This document shows, one piece after another, positions 14,770-22,661 of a stretch of 23,784 nucleotides of DNA (within the stretch, counting starts at the first letter, position 1; each line of letters begins with the position of its first letter). A program made the position numbers and the translations under genes. This stretch comes from JAICKM01 sp035693165 (GTDB lineage Bacteria > Chloroflexota > Chloroflexia > QHBQ01 > JAICKM01), in the NCBI GenBank assembly GCA_035693165.1, contig DASSGZ010000180.1, forward strand, positions 1 to 23,784, in the 5' to 3' direction. Below the pieces are notes generated by a model. It was given only the letters and a program-made list of their open reading frames with translations, did not search any database and was not told where the DNA came from.

Positions 14770-16431
14770 GTGAGCGAGCAACCAACGTTTATTGTCAGCA
14801 TCGAGATTACGATCCTCTGGATGCTGGTGGCCGTAGCGGCGGTCGCCTTGCTCACGAAGCGGATTCGCCTGCCCTATACCGTCGCCCTGGTCATCGCCGG
14901 CCTCATTATCGCCTTCGTGCCCGGCACCCCGAAAGTGGATCTGACGCCCGACCTGATCCTGTCGGTGTTTTTGCCCACGCTGATCTTCGAGGCGGCCTAT
15001 AACCTCGACTTCCAGCACCTGCGCGACAACATACGCACGATCAGCGCGCTGGCGATTCCGGGTGTGCTGCTCACGGCGGGGGTGGTGGCCGCCCTCATGC
15101 ATTACGCCGCCGGCTTTGACTGGGTGGTCGCGCTGCTGTTTGGGGCCATCGTCGCCGCCACGGACCCGGTGTCGGTCGTTGCCACGTTCAAGCAACTGGG
15201 CGCGCCCTCGCGCTTGCGGACGATCATCGAAGGGGAGAGCCTGTTTAATGACGGCACCTCGCTCGTGCTCTTCCGCGTGCTGGTCGGGATTCTGGCCGCG
15301 GGCGCGCTGGACCCGGCGAGCAGTGTCGCCCAGTTCTTCCTGGTAATCGCCGGGGGCTTGCTGGTCGGCCTGGCAACGGGCTATATCGTGGCCCGCGTGA
15401 TGACGCAGTTCGACGACTACCTGGTCGAGACGGTGATGACGGTGATCCTGGCCTACGGGACGTACTTCCTGGCCGAGCAGTTGCATGTGTCCGGCGTGAT
15501 CGCGGTGGTCGTGGCGGGGCTGGTGGTGGGCAACTACGCGCAAACCATGAGCTTCTCGCCCACCTCGCGCATCGCGGTGGGCCTGTCCTGGGAGTTTTTC
15601 GGCTTCCTGACGAACTCGCTGATCTTCCTGTTCGTCGGCCTGCAAGTCCACCTGGCGCGCCTGTTCGACCTCTGGCATGTCGTCGTGGCGATCGCCGCCG
15701 TGGTATTGTCGCGGGCGGTGGCCGTGGTGGCGGTGAGTTGGGTGTTGCGGATCTTGCGCATCGACCGCCCGCTGGCCTGGAACTGGCAGGTGCTGCTGGT
15801 GTGGGGCGGCCTGCGCGGGTCGCTGTCGCTGGCGATGGCCCTGTCGCTGCCATATGTCGTCGGGCCGGCGAGCGAACCGTTCCGCGAGCGCCAGGATATC
15901 CTGGTGATGACGTTCGGGGTCATCATCTTCACGCTGCTGGTGCAGGGGTTGACCTTGCGCCCGTTGCTCGAACGCCTCGGCCTGGTGGGCACCGACCGGG
16001 AACGGGAAGAATATGAGCGTACCCGCGCCGCCTTGCGCGTGGTGCGCACGGCGCAAAACACGCTCGAACGCGAAGCGCGCGGCGGCATTGTCACGCCGCT
16101 GATTGCGGCGGATCTGCGCGCCGAGTATGAACAGCGCGAACAGGATCTGCTGGCCCGCCTGGAGAGTTTCCAGATCAGCGACCAGGACCTGCGCGGGCAA
16201 CAGTTGCGCTCGGCGCGTCGCCATTTGCTGACCGTCGAGCGCAGCACCATCCGCAATCTGCTGACCGAAGGCGCGATCAGCGACGAGTCGGGGCGGGAGC
16301 TGGTGACGGAGATCGACGCCCGGCTGGCCGGGCTGGAGGCGGCCACCGAGCCGGATGGCGCCGCAGCGGCGCCGCCCGCCCCCGCCCCCAACGCCGCGCG
16401 GATGCGCGAGGATGCGCCCCCGCCGGGTTGA
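14770..16431 (+). CDS. CPA1-family Na+(K+)/H+ antiporter
   Basis: The protein has 553 residues and about 12 membrane segments between residues 10 and 405. The ion-binding signatures of CPA1/NhaP antiporters are present: AATDPVSVVA near 129-138, with the essential Asp132, and EGESLFNDGTS (154-164), with Asp161. It exchanges cytoplasmic Na+ or K+ for external protons to control pH and salt. A cytosolic tail of about 145 residues follows, rich in Arg, Glu and Gln with likely coiled-coil helices (REREEYERTRAALRVVRTAQ), ending in an Ala/Pro-rich stretch. Bacterial NhaP tails often regulate activity. The GTG start has GAGGAG eight bases upstream. The stop overlaps the -35 box of the next promoter. 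Confidence 0.93.
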   Translation: MSEQPTFIVSIEITILWMLVAVAAVALLTKRIRLPYTVALVIAGLIIAFVPGTPKVDLTPDLILSVFLPTLIFEAAYNLDFQHLRDNIRTISALAIPGVLLTAGVVAALMHYAAGFDWVVALLFGAIVAATDPVSVVATFKQLGAPSRLRTIIEGESLFNDGTSLVLFRVLVGILAAGALDPASSVAQFFLVIAGGLLVGLATGYIVARVMTQFDDYLVETVMTVILAYGTYFLAEQLHVSGVIAVVVAGLVVGNYAQTMSFSPTSRIAVGLSWEFFGFLTNSLIFLFVGLQVHLARLFDLWHVVVAIAAVVLSRAVAVVAVSWVLRILRIDRPLAWNWQVLLVWGGLRGSLSLAMALSLPYVVGPASEPFRERQDILVMTFGVIIFTLLVQGLTLRPLLERLGLVGTDREREEYERTRAALRVVRTAQNTLEREARGGIVTPLIAADLRAEYEQREQDLLARLESFQISDQDLRGQQLRSARRHLLTVERSTIRNLLTEGAISDESGRELVTEIDARLAGLEAATEPDGAAAAPPAPAPNAARMREDAPPPG

Positions 16432-16456
16432 CAAATAGCCGGGGATTGGGTAGCAT
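16428..16456 (+). promoter_or_regulatory. Promoter of the surface-glycan cluster
   Basis: A perfect TTGACA (16428-16433) overlaps the antiporter stop codon. It is followed by a 17-base spacer and TAGCAT (16451-16456). Transcription would begin near 16463, exactly where a hairpin starts: GCGCC(T)GCAG at 16463-16472 pairs with CTGCGGCGC at 16480-16488, then ATCCTTATTTTG. Confidence 0.7.
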
Positions 16457-16544
16457 ACCAGGGCGCCTGCAGAAGTGGCCTGCGGCGCATCCTTATTTTG
16501 CAGCGCCTATTTCGTGGAGCCTGGGAGCGTGGATCGGAGACCCG

Positions 16545-17555
16545 ATGGAGCATAATAGCGCGATACCGGCCGCCCCGGCGCCGGCGTCCGCAGAGGCGGC
16601 CCCGCCGTCGGGCCCGGCCTGGATGCAGCGGGCGCGCGGGCTGCTGGGCAACAAGCGGCTGCGCCGGGTGCTCCAGATCGCCGTCATCGGCGTGGTCTTC
16701 TTCTTCCTGGCCCGCGCGATCTGGCTGGAGTGGCCCGACATCCAGGCGTACCCCTGGCACCTGGAGATCGGCTACGTGCTGGCGGCCCTGCTGGTTTTGC
16801 TGGTGCGCGGGCCGATCATCTGCCTGGGCTGGCGCATGATCCTGCGCTTCATGGGCTACCCGCTGCCGTGGGCCACGGCGATCCGCGTCTATTTCTATTC
16901 CGGCCTCGCCAAGTACATGCCCGGCTCGATGTGGTATGCCGTGGGCCGCGTGCTGCTGGCCGAGCAGGTGGGCGTGCCGAAGATGATCACCTCGGTGAGC
17001 ATCGCCCTGGAAACCGCGCTGGTGACGGTGGCCTCGATCACGGTGGGCGCGCTGGCGCTCACGGTGCGACCCGACACGCCCTGGTGGCCGCTGGCCCTGG
17101 TGCTGGCGGGACTGCTGGTCTTCCTGGCCTATCCGCGGCCCTGGTTTGCGTTGATGAACCGCGGGCTGCAACTACTGGGCCGCCAGCCGGTCACGATCAC
17201 CATCACGGGCGGGCAGTTGCTGCTGCTGTTGCCGCCGTTCCTGCTGAGCTGGGTGGCCTACGGCTTCATCTCTTTCTTCTGGACCGCCGCGCTGTATCCG
17301 CAGTTGCCCTGGAGCGAATGGCCGGCGATCACCGGGCTGTATACGGCGGCCTGGGTGATCGGCTTCCTGACGCTGATCGTGCCGAACGGCTGGGGGGTGC
17401 GTGAAGGCTTGCTGATCGGCTTCCTGGTCAACCTGCTGCACCTGAATCCAGCGGTCGCGCTCGGCGCCGTGCTGCTGTCGCGGCTCGGCTCGATCTTCGG
17501 CGAGTCGGCGTGGGCCGCCATCGCGTGGAGCATCAAGCCGCCCCGCCGGTCCTGA
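16545..17555 (+). CDS. Flippase-like integral membrane protein (LPG-synthase TM / UPF0104 type)
   Basis: A 336-residue protein with a short soluble N-terminus rich in Ala and Pro and about 8-9 membrane segments. It fits the family of lysylphosphatidylglycerol synthase transmembrane regions (UPF0104), marked by RVYFYSGLAKYMPGSMWYAVGRVLL and by VPNGWGVREGLLIGFLV. Related proteins (MprF flippase part, AglD-like) move lipids or take part in glycolipid assembly, and they are often found next to glycosyltransferases, as here. The soluble aminoacyl-transfer domain of MprF is missing. The ATG at 16545 has GGAG five bases upstream; earlier in-frame codons lie in the leader. The first GT4 gene follows after 13 bases. 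Confidence 0.85.
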   Translation: MEHNSAIPAAPAPASAEAAPPSGPAWMQRARGLLGNKRLRRVLQIAVIGVVFFFLARAIWLEWPDIQAYPWHLEIGYVLAALLVLLVRGPIICLGWRMILRFMGYPLPWATAIRVYFYSGLAKYMPGSMWYAVGRVLLAEQVGVPKMITSVSIALETALVTVASITVGALALTVRPDTPWWPLALVLAGLLVFLAYPRPWFALMNRGLQLLGRQPVTITITGGQLLLLLPPFLLSWVAYGFISFFWTAALYPQLPWSEWPAITGLYTAAWVIGFLTLIVPNGWGVREGLLIGFLVNLLHLNPAVALGAVLLSRLGSIFGESAWAAIAWSIKPPRRS

Positions 17556-17568
17556 GTCGCGCCGCCGC

Positions 17569-18828
17569 ATGCGTATTTTGCACCTGATTTACGACGATAT
17601 CGGCAATCCCTGGCTGGGCGGTGGGGGCGCGGTGCGCACGCTGGAGATCAACCGCCGGCTGGCGGCGCGCGGCCACCAGGTCATCGTGCTCTGCGGAGCC
17701 TATCCGGGCGCGCCGCCCTCGGCACCGCGCGACGGCGTGCTTTATCTGCGGGTGGGCGCGCGGGGGTGGGGCGGGCCGCCGCGCAGCTACCTGAGCAGCC
17801 GGCTGCGCTATGCCTGGGGCGCGGGCGCCTTGCTGAAAGATCTGGGCTATGATATAGTGGTCGAAGATTTTTCGCCATATAGTCCTGTCTTCGCGCCGTG
17901 GCGCGCCCGGCGCGGCGCTGCCGTGGTTGCCAGTGTGCAGAACCTCTCCGGCGCCCATGCCGTGCGCAAGTATGGCCGGGGGCCGCGCGGGTTGCTGCCG
18001 CGCCTGCTGGAGCGGCTCCTACTGCGCCGGTTTTCCAACGTGGTGACGGTGTCGCAGGGCATAGCCGATGAGATGCAAGCCTGGTGGCAACCGGGCCGGG
18101 GCGGGCGGATCACCGTGATCCCGAACAGCGCCGGCCCGGCCTTTGCTGCCGTGGCCGGGACGCCCGCGCCGCCGGAAGCGCCGGTGATTTTGTTTCTGGG
18201 CCGCATCGACCCGTACCAGAAGGGCCTGGACACGCTGTTGCAGGCGTATGCGCTGGCCGCGCCGCGGATGCCGGGGGTGCGGCTGGAACTGGCCGGCACC
18301 GGCACGCCGGAAGCGGTGCGGCAGGTCCGGGCCTGGGCCACCGAGCAGCACCTGGCGGTGCTCGACGCGGATACGGATACCGTGCCCGCCGAGGCACCCG
18401 GCGGGCCGCTGGTGGTCTGGCGGGGCAAGCTCGAAGGAGCGGACGCCGTGGCCGCGCTGCGGCGCTGCCTGTTCCTGGCCATGCCGTCGCGCTACGAAGC
18501 CTGGCCGATCACGGCGCTGGAAGCCGCGGTGTGCGGGCGGCCGGTGCTCGGCACCGATGTGACCGGCGTGCGCGATGCGGCGCCCTCCACGGCGCATGGC
18601 CGGTTGGTCCCGCCGGACGATCCCGCCGCCTTCGCCGAGGCGATGGTCGCGCTGGCCGGCGACGCCGGGCTACGCCATGCGCTGGGCGCGCGGGGCCGGG
18701 CCTGGGCTGCCGCCTTTACCTGGGACCGCCTGGCCGCGCAGCAGGAACGCTTTTACCAGGAAGTGCTCGCCGCCACGGCGCCGTCGCCCGCCGCCACGCG
18801 GGAGGACCGAGATACCGGGCCAGCATGA
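17569..18828 (+). CDS. GT4-family glycosyltransferase (first)
   Basis: A 419-residue GT-B fold retaining glycosyltransferase. The N-terminal domain has GGGGAVRTLEINRRLAARGH, the usual acceptor-side Gly loop plus helix. The hinge carries VTVSQGIADEM and VIPNSAG. The C-terminal donor domain has FLGRIDPYQKGLDTLLQAY and the E-x7-E motif in YEAWPITALEA, where donor phosphates and sugar bind. It transfers a sugar from a nucleotide donor to a growing glycan or lipid carrier; the sugar cannot be told. An insert of about 25 residues between the GRID and E-x7-E regions (AWATEQHLAVLDADTDTVP) is somewhat unusual. Its stop overlaps the next start as ATGA, so translation is probably coupled. Confidence 0.92.
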   Translation: MRILHLIYDDIGNPWLGGGGAVRTLEINRRLAARGHQVIVLCGAYPGAPPSAPRDGVLYLRVGARGWGGPPRSYLSSRLRYAWGAGALLKDLGYDIVVEDFSPYSPVFAPWRARRGAAVVASVQNLSGAHAVRKYGRGPRGLLPRLLERLLLRRFSNVVTVSQGIADEMQAWWQPGRGGRITVIPNSAGPAFAAVAGTPAPPEAPVILFLGRIDPYQKGLDTLLQAYALAAPRMPGVRLELAGTGTPEAVRQVRAWATEQHLAVLDADTDTVPAEAPGGPLVVWRGKLEGADAVAALRRCLFLAMPSRYEAWPITALEAAVCGRPVLGTDVTGVRDAAPSTAHGRLVPPDDPAAFAEAMVALAGDAGLRHALGARGRAWAAAFTWDRLAAQQERFYQEVLAATAPSPAATREDRDTGPA

Positions 18829-19961
18829 TCTTATTTATCACACGCAAACACCCGCCCTCGATCGGGGGCATGCAAAAACTCAGCCAGAGCCTCACCGTCG
18901 AGATGAGCAAGCTGGCGCCGACCACCACGATCTCGTGGGGCCGTTCCACCATTTTCCTGCCGTTTTTTCTGCTCTACGCCCTATTGCGGGCGCTGGTCAT
19001 TATCCCCTTTAACCGGCGCATCCAGATCATCCACCTGAGCGACGCGCTGCTGGCGCCGCTGGGGCTGCTGCTCAAGACGCTGTTTCGCGTGCCGGTGGTC
19101 GTCACCGTCCACGGCCTCGATATCACCTTCGACAACGGCTTCTACCAGTGGCTGGTGCCGCGCTGCCTGGTGCGCATGGACAAGCTGATCTGCGTCAGCG
19201 GCTACACACGCGACCAGTGTTTGCGCCGCGGCATTCCCGCCGCCTTGTGCGAAGTGATCCCCAACGGTGTCAACATGAGCGAGTTCGCCTGCAACTTCTC
19301 GGAAGAGGGCGTGGCCGCGGTGGAAGCGCGGGTGGGGTCACGGCTGCGCGGGCGCAAGGCGCTGCTGACCGTGGGCCGCTTGATCGAGCGCAAGGGCGTG
19401 GTCCACTTCCTCGACTCCATCCTGCCGCGGGTGCTGGCGCGCTGCCCCGATACCTGCTACCTGATTGTCGGCGAGGGGCCGTTGCACGAGGTGATCGAAA
19501 CGCGCATCGCCAGTCTGCACCTGGACGACCACGTCGTCGTGCTGGGGCAGGTGGACGACGCGACGCTGAAGGCGACCTATCACCTGGCCGATCTGTTCGT
19601 GATGCCCAACGTGCCTGTGCCCAACGACATCGAGGGCTTCGGTCTGGTGGCGCTGGAAGCGGGCGCCGCCGAGCGCTACGTGGTCGCCTCGCGGCTCGAC
19701 GGCATCCCGGAAGCCGTGGTGTCGGGCAAAAACGGCATCCTGGTGGACCCCGACGATACGCAGGGCTTCGTGGACGCCATCGTGCGCCTGCTGGAAGACG
19801 ACGCCTACCGGGCGGCGCACGGGCGCCAGGCGCGCGAGTTCGTGCGCGCACACTATAGCTGGGACATCATCGCCCGGCGCTACAACGACCTGTTCCGGGC
19901 CGTGGTGGAGGCGGCCCTGGCCCGCGGGGATCTGCGCCGCGGGCGCCGCGCTCGCTCTTGA
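18825..19961 (+). CDS. GT4-family glycosyltransferase (second)
   Basis: A 378-residue GT-B enzyme of family GT4. Motifs are HPPSIGGMQKLSQSL at the N-terminus, VTVHGLDITF, ICVSGYTRDQCLRRG, VIPNGVN, TVGRLIERKGVVHFLD, VGEGPL and EGFGLVALEAGA, which is the E-x7-E donor motif. A hydrophobic stretch near residues 46-60 (FLPFFLLYALLRALVIIPF) could tether it to the membrane, as often seen for acceptor-binding helices of lipid-linked transferases. The ATG overlaps the previous stop by four bases, which fixes the start. A much longer open frame reaching back to 18084 is only a shadow of the first GT4 gene. Its own stop overlaps the TTG start of the next gene. Confidence 0.93.
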   Translation: MILFITRKHPPSIGGMQKLSQSLTVEMSKLAPTTTISWGRSTIFLPFFLLYALLRALVIIPFNRRIQIIHLSDALLAPLGLLLKTLFRVPVVVTVHGLDITFDNGFYQWLVPRCLVRMDKLICVSGYTRDQCLRRGIPAALCEVIPNGVNMSEFACNFSEEGVAAVEARVGSRLRGRKALLTVGRLIERKGVVHFLDSILPRVLARCPDTCYLIVGEGPLHEVIETRIASLHLDDHVVVLGQVDDATLKATYHLADLFVMPNVPVPNDIEGFGLVALEAGAAERYVVASRLDGIPEAVVSGKNGILVDPDDTQGFVDAIVRLLEDDAYRAAHGRQAREFVRAHYSWDIIARRYNDLFRAVVEAALARGDLRRGRRARS

Positions 19962-21181
19962 AGCAACTGGCTATTCTCGGCTGGTACGGCAGCCCCAACC
20001 TGGGCGACGAAGCCGAACTGGCCGCCATCCTGGCCGCCTGCGCGCGGATGCCCCAGCCGCCGCGCGTCGTCGCCTTCTCAGTCCACCCCGCGTACACCCT
20101 GGCTCAGCACGGAGCCTACCCCGGCGGGCTGCGCGCCCTGCCGCGCAACCCCGTCGCTCCGGCCACGCTGCGCGCCTTGCGCGGCAGCGCGGCGCTCATC
20201 CTCGGCGGGGGCGGCCTGATCCAGGACCAGACTAGCATCTACAACCTGCCGCTCTTCACGCTCTTTGCCCTGGTGGCCGCGGCTCTGCGGACCCCGCTGC
20301 AATGGTGGGGCGTGGGCGTCGAGCCGCTGGTGACGCCGCTGGGGCGGGCGCAGGCCCGGCTGCTGGTGCGACTGGCCGCGCCGGGGGCGGTGGGCCTGCG
20401 CGACGAGAACTCACGCCGCCTGTTGCGCCGCGCCGGGGTCCCGGCCCGCGCCCTGCGTGTCAGCGCCGATCCCGCCGTGACCATCCGGCCCGCGCCCCTG
20501 GCCGAGGTTGCGTCGCTATTGCCGCCGGATGCCGGGGCGCCGGGCCGTCCGTGGGTGGCCTTCTGCCTGCGCGACTTGCCCAACAACCCGCGCGGCGCGG
20601 GGCCGGGCTATCTCTTGCCGGGGGCCTTGCAGAAGCGGCTGGGCCTGGGCGGCGGGGACCGCGCGGCGCACGCCCGGCGCGCGGCGGCTTTCTATGCGCT
20701 CCTGGCCCGCGCCGCCGATCATCTGATCGAGCAGCACGGCGCGCGGGTGTTGTTCGTGCCCTTCTGGCCGGGCCGGGACGACGCCGTGGCGGGCACAATC
20801 CGCGCGCAGAGGCGCCGCCCGGACGCCGCCGTGCTGCTGGACGCGCCGCTGACCCCGGCGCAGGCGCGCGCCTTGCTTGGCACGATGGACCTGGTGGTGG
20901 CGATGCGGCTGCACGCGCTGATCTTCGCCGCGACGGCGGGGGTGCCGGTGCTGGGGTTCGGCTACGCGCAGAAGGTGCCCGCGTTCCTGGGGCGCATCGG
21001 GCAGGGCGGGCGGGCGCTGGACCCGGCCACGCTAACGTGGCCGCAGTTGCAGGCGGCGCTCGACTCGGTGTGGGCGGCGCGGGATGCGATCCGCGCCGCC
21101 CTGCAAAGCGAGGCGGCGCAGTTGCAGACGGTGGCGGCGGCGGATGCGGCGGTCGTCGCGCGGCTGCTGGATGAGGCGTAG
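19958..21181 (+). CDS. csaB: Polysaccharide pyruvyl transferase (CsaB-like)
   Basis: A 407-residue member of the polysaccharide pyruvyl transferase family. Visible features are GWYGSPNLGDEAELAAIL at the N-terminus, the Gly-rich turn LILGGGGLIQDQTS, WGVGVEPL, GLRDENSRRLL, and the strongly conserved C-terminal block MRLHALIFAATAGVPVLGFGYAQKV. This block resembles CsaB, which adds ketal pyruvate from phosphoenolpyruvate to cell-wall polysaccharide so that SLH-domain proteins can bind it. Whether this one serves S-layer anchoring or an exopolysaccharide is inference. The TTG start overlaps the stop of the preceding GT4 gene (TTGA), so it is translated by coupling. It ends the plus-strand cluster and is followed by four palindromic repeats. 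Confidence 0.88.
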   Translation: MKQLAILGWYGSPNLGDEAELAAILAACARMPQPPRVVAFSVHPAYTLAQHGAYPGGLRALPRNPVAPATLRALRGSAALILGGGGLIQDQTSIYNLPLFTLFALVAAALRTPLQWWGVGVEPLVTPLGRAQARLLVRLAAPGAVGLRDENSRRLLRRAGVPARALRVSADPAVTIRPAPLAEVASLLPPDAGAPGRPWVAFCLRDLPNNPRGAGPGYLLPGALQKRLGLGGGDRAAHARRAAAFYALLARAADHLIEQHGARVLFVPFWPGRDDAVAGTIRAQRRRPDAAVLLDAPLTPAQARALLGTMDLVVAMRLHALIFAATAGVPVLGFGYAQKVPAFLGRIGQGGRALDPATLTWPQLQAALDSVWAARDAIRAALQSEAAQLQTVAAADAAVVARLLDEA

Positions 21182-21222
21182 AGCCGGACCTCGATTCGTA
21201 ATTCGCCGGATAAAAGCGGCGC

Positions 21223-21453
21223 GGGCCGGTTTCAAACCGGCCCCTGCAAAGGCAGGACGCGCGCGAGCGGATTAGCGGCGGGGCGGCAGGCCGGTTTGAA
21301 ACCGGCCCCTACAAAGGCAGGATTCGCCGCAGCGCTTCATTGTGGGGCGGCACGGGCCGGTTTGAAACCGGCCCCTACGTGGGCAGTGGGGGTCGCTTGC
21401 TGGTGGCCGGTCATGGTGCTGTTGCGGTGTAGGGGCCGGTTTCCAACCGGCCC
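21223..21453. repeat. Cluster of four palindromic repeats between convergent genes
   Basis: Cores lie at 21223-21243, 21288-21308, 21354-21374 and 21433-21453, starting 65, 66 and 79 bases apart. Each has the arms GGGCCGGTTT and AAACCGGCCC around one base, with at most one change. Three point forward (followed by CTAC or CTGC) and the last points backward (preceded by GTAG). The centre base is C in the first copy and G in the second and third. They fill nearly all of the gap 21182-21483 between the pyruvyl transferase and epimerase genes, in which I see no gene. Confidence 0.9.
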
Positions 21454-21483
21454 GGCGCACCATCGGAATTAGAAAACGTCCGG

Positions 21484-22647
21484 CTAGACCGCCAAGCCCC
21501 GGCCCAGGAGTTCGGCGCGGGCCTGCTCCATGTTGTCCACGGCGTGCTCGTTACGGACCCACTCCAGCAATTCGGCCATGCCGTCGGCGAAGGAGACCCG
21601 CGGGCGGAAGCCCAGCAGCCGCTCGGCCTTGCTTATGCCGGCGTAGCAGTGGCGGATGTCCCCGGCGCGGAACTTGGCGACGATCTCCGGCGCGATGTCC
21701 TTGCCCAGGCCGCGCGCCAGCGTCTCGGCCACCTCGCGCACGGTCGTGACCCGGCCCGTGCCCACGTTGATCGCCTCGTAGTCGGCCTCGGCGCGCTCCA
21801 TCGCCAGCACGTTGGCCCGCACGATGTCGCTGACGTGGATGAAGTCACGCTGCTGGTTGCCGTCCTCGAAGATGACCGGCGCCTTGTCGTTGAGCAGCCG
21901 CCCGCTGAAAATGGCGGCCACGCCGGTGTAGGGGTTAGACAGCGCCTGGCGGGTGCCGTAGGTGTTGAAATAGCGCAGCGCCACCGTGGGCAGGCTGTAG
22001 GCGCGGCCCGCCACCAGGCACATCTCCTCCTGGTCACGCTTATTGATGGCGTAGATCGAGGTGGGGAAGAGCGGCTTCTCCTCGTCCGTGGGCGCGGGAG
22101 CGATGTGGCGGTTGCAGACCGGGCAGCGCATCTCCCAGTCGTGCGCCTGCAATTGCGCGGTGGGCCGCAGCTTGGGGTAGACGGTGCCGTGCTCGGCGCA
22201 GGTATAGGCGCCCTCGCCGTAAATCGACATGGACGACGCGACGATCAGCTTGCGGACGTTGCCCCGGTGCGCCGCCAGCAGTTCGAGCAGCACGGCGGTG
22301 CCGAGCGTGTTGGCCCGCGTATAGCGCACGATCTCGTACATCGACTGGCCCACACCGACCTCGGCGGCTTCGTGGAAGATGACCTCGATGCCGTCGAGCG
22401 CCCGCAGCAGGGCCGGGCCGTCGGCAATGTCGGCCTGCACGAACTCGGCGGCGGGGTTGACGTAGCGCGGGCGGCCCGCCGGGCCGTAGGGGTGGGGGCC
22501 GTGAACCTGGGGCACGAGCACGTCGAGCACGCGCACCTGGTGGCCGCGGGCGACCAGGGCATCGACCAGGTGCGAGCCGATGAAGCCGGCCCCGCCCAGG
22601 ACGAGAACCTGTTCCGAGCGCCCCTGCGGCGCGGTCTGATCGGTCAT
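21484..22647 (-). CDS. NAD-dependent NDP-sugar epimerase/dehydratase with Cys-rich insert
   Basis: A 387-residue extended short-chain dehydrogenase. It shows GGAGFIGS (18-25, NAD binding), HEAAEVGVGQS, SSMSIYGEG (138-146) and the catalytic Tyr199/Lys203 in YAINK. Between the Ser and Tyr sites is an insert of about 45 residues with Cys150, His153, Cys175 and Cys178 (YTCAEHG ... MRCPVCNRHI), likely a small metal-binding loop. From memory, such a CPxC-bearing insert occurs in dTDP-L-rhamnose 4-epimerase-like enzymes, so that activity is the first guess; UDP-glucose 4-epimerase or a dehydratase cannot be excluded. It would supply a sugar nucleotide for the nearby transferases. The ATG has GGAGGA six bases upstream, and the GT2 gene ends 14 bases before it. 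Confidence 0.9.
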   Translation of the reverse strand: MTDQTAPQGRSEQVLVLGGAGFIGSHLVDALVARGHQVRVLDVLVPQVHGPHPYGPAGRPRYVNPAAEFVQADIADGPALLRALDGIEVIFHEAAEVGVGQSMYEIVRYTRANTLGTAVLLELLAAHRGNVRKLIVASSMSIYGEGAYTCAEHGTVYPKLRPTAQLQAHDWEMRCPVCNRHIAPAPTDEEKPLFPTSIYAINKRDQEEMCLVAGRAYSLPTVALRYFNTYGTRQALSNPYTGVAAIFSGRLLNDKAPVIFEDGNQQRDFIHVSDIVRANVLAMERAEADYEAINVGTGRVTTVREVAETLARGLGKDIAPEIVAKFRAGDIRHCYAGISKAERLLGFRPRVSFADGMAELLEWVRNEHAVDNMEQARAELLGRGLAV

Positions 22648-22661
22648 GCGCGATCCTCCGC

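Noticed and set aside
14353..16434. Minus-strand open frame of 693 codons
   Set aside because: It lies across the antiporter and the end of the CehA-like gene in antisense, with His/Gln/Arg-rich composition typical of a shadow frame.
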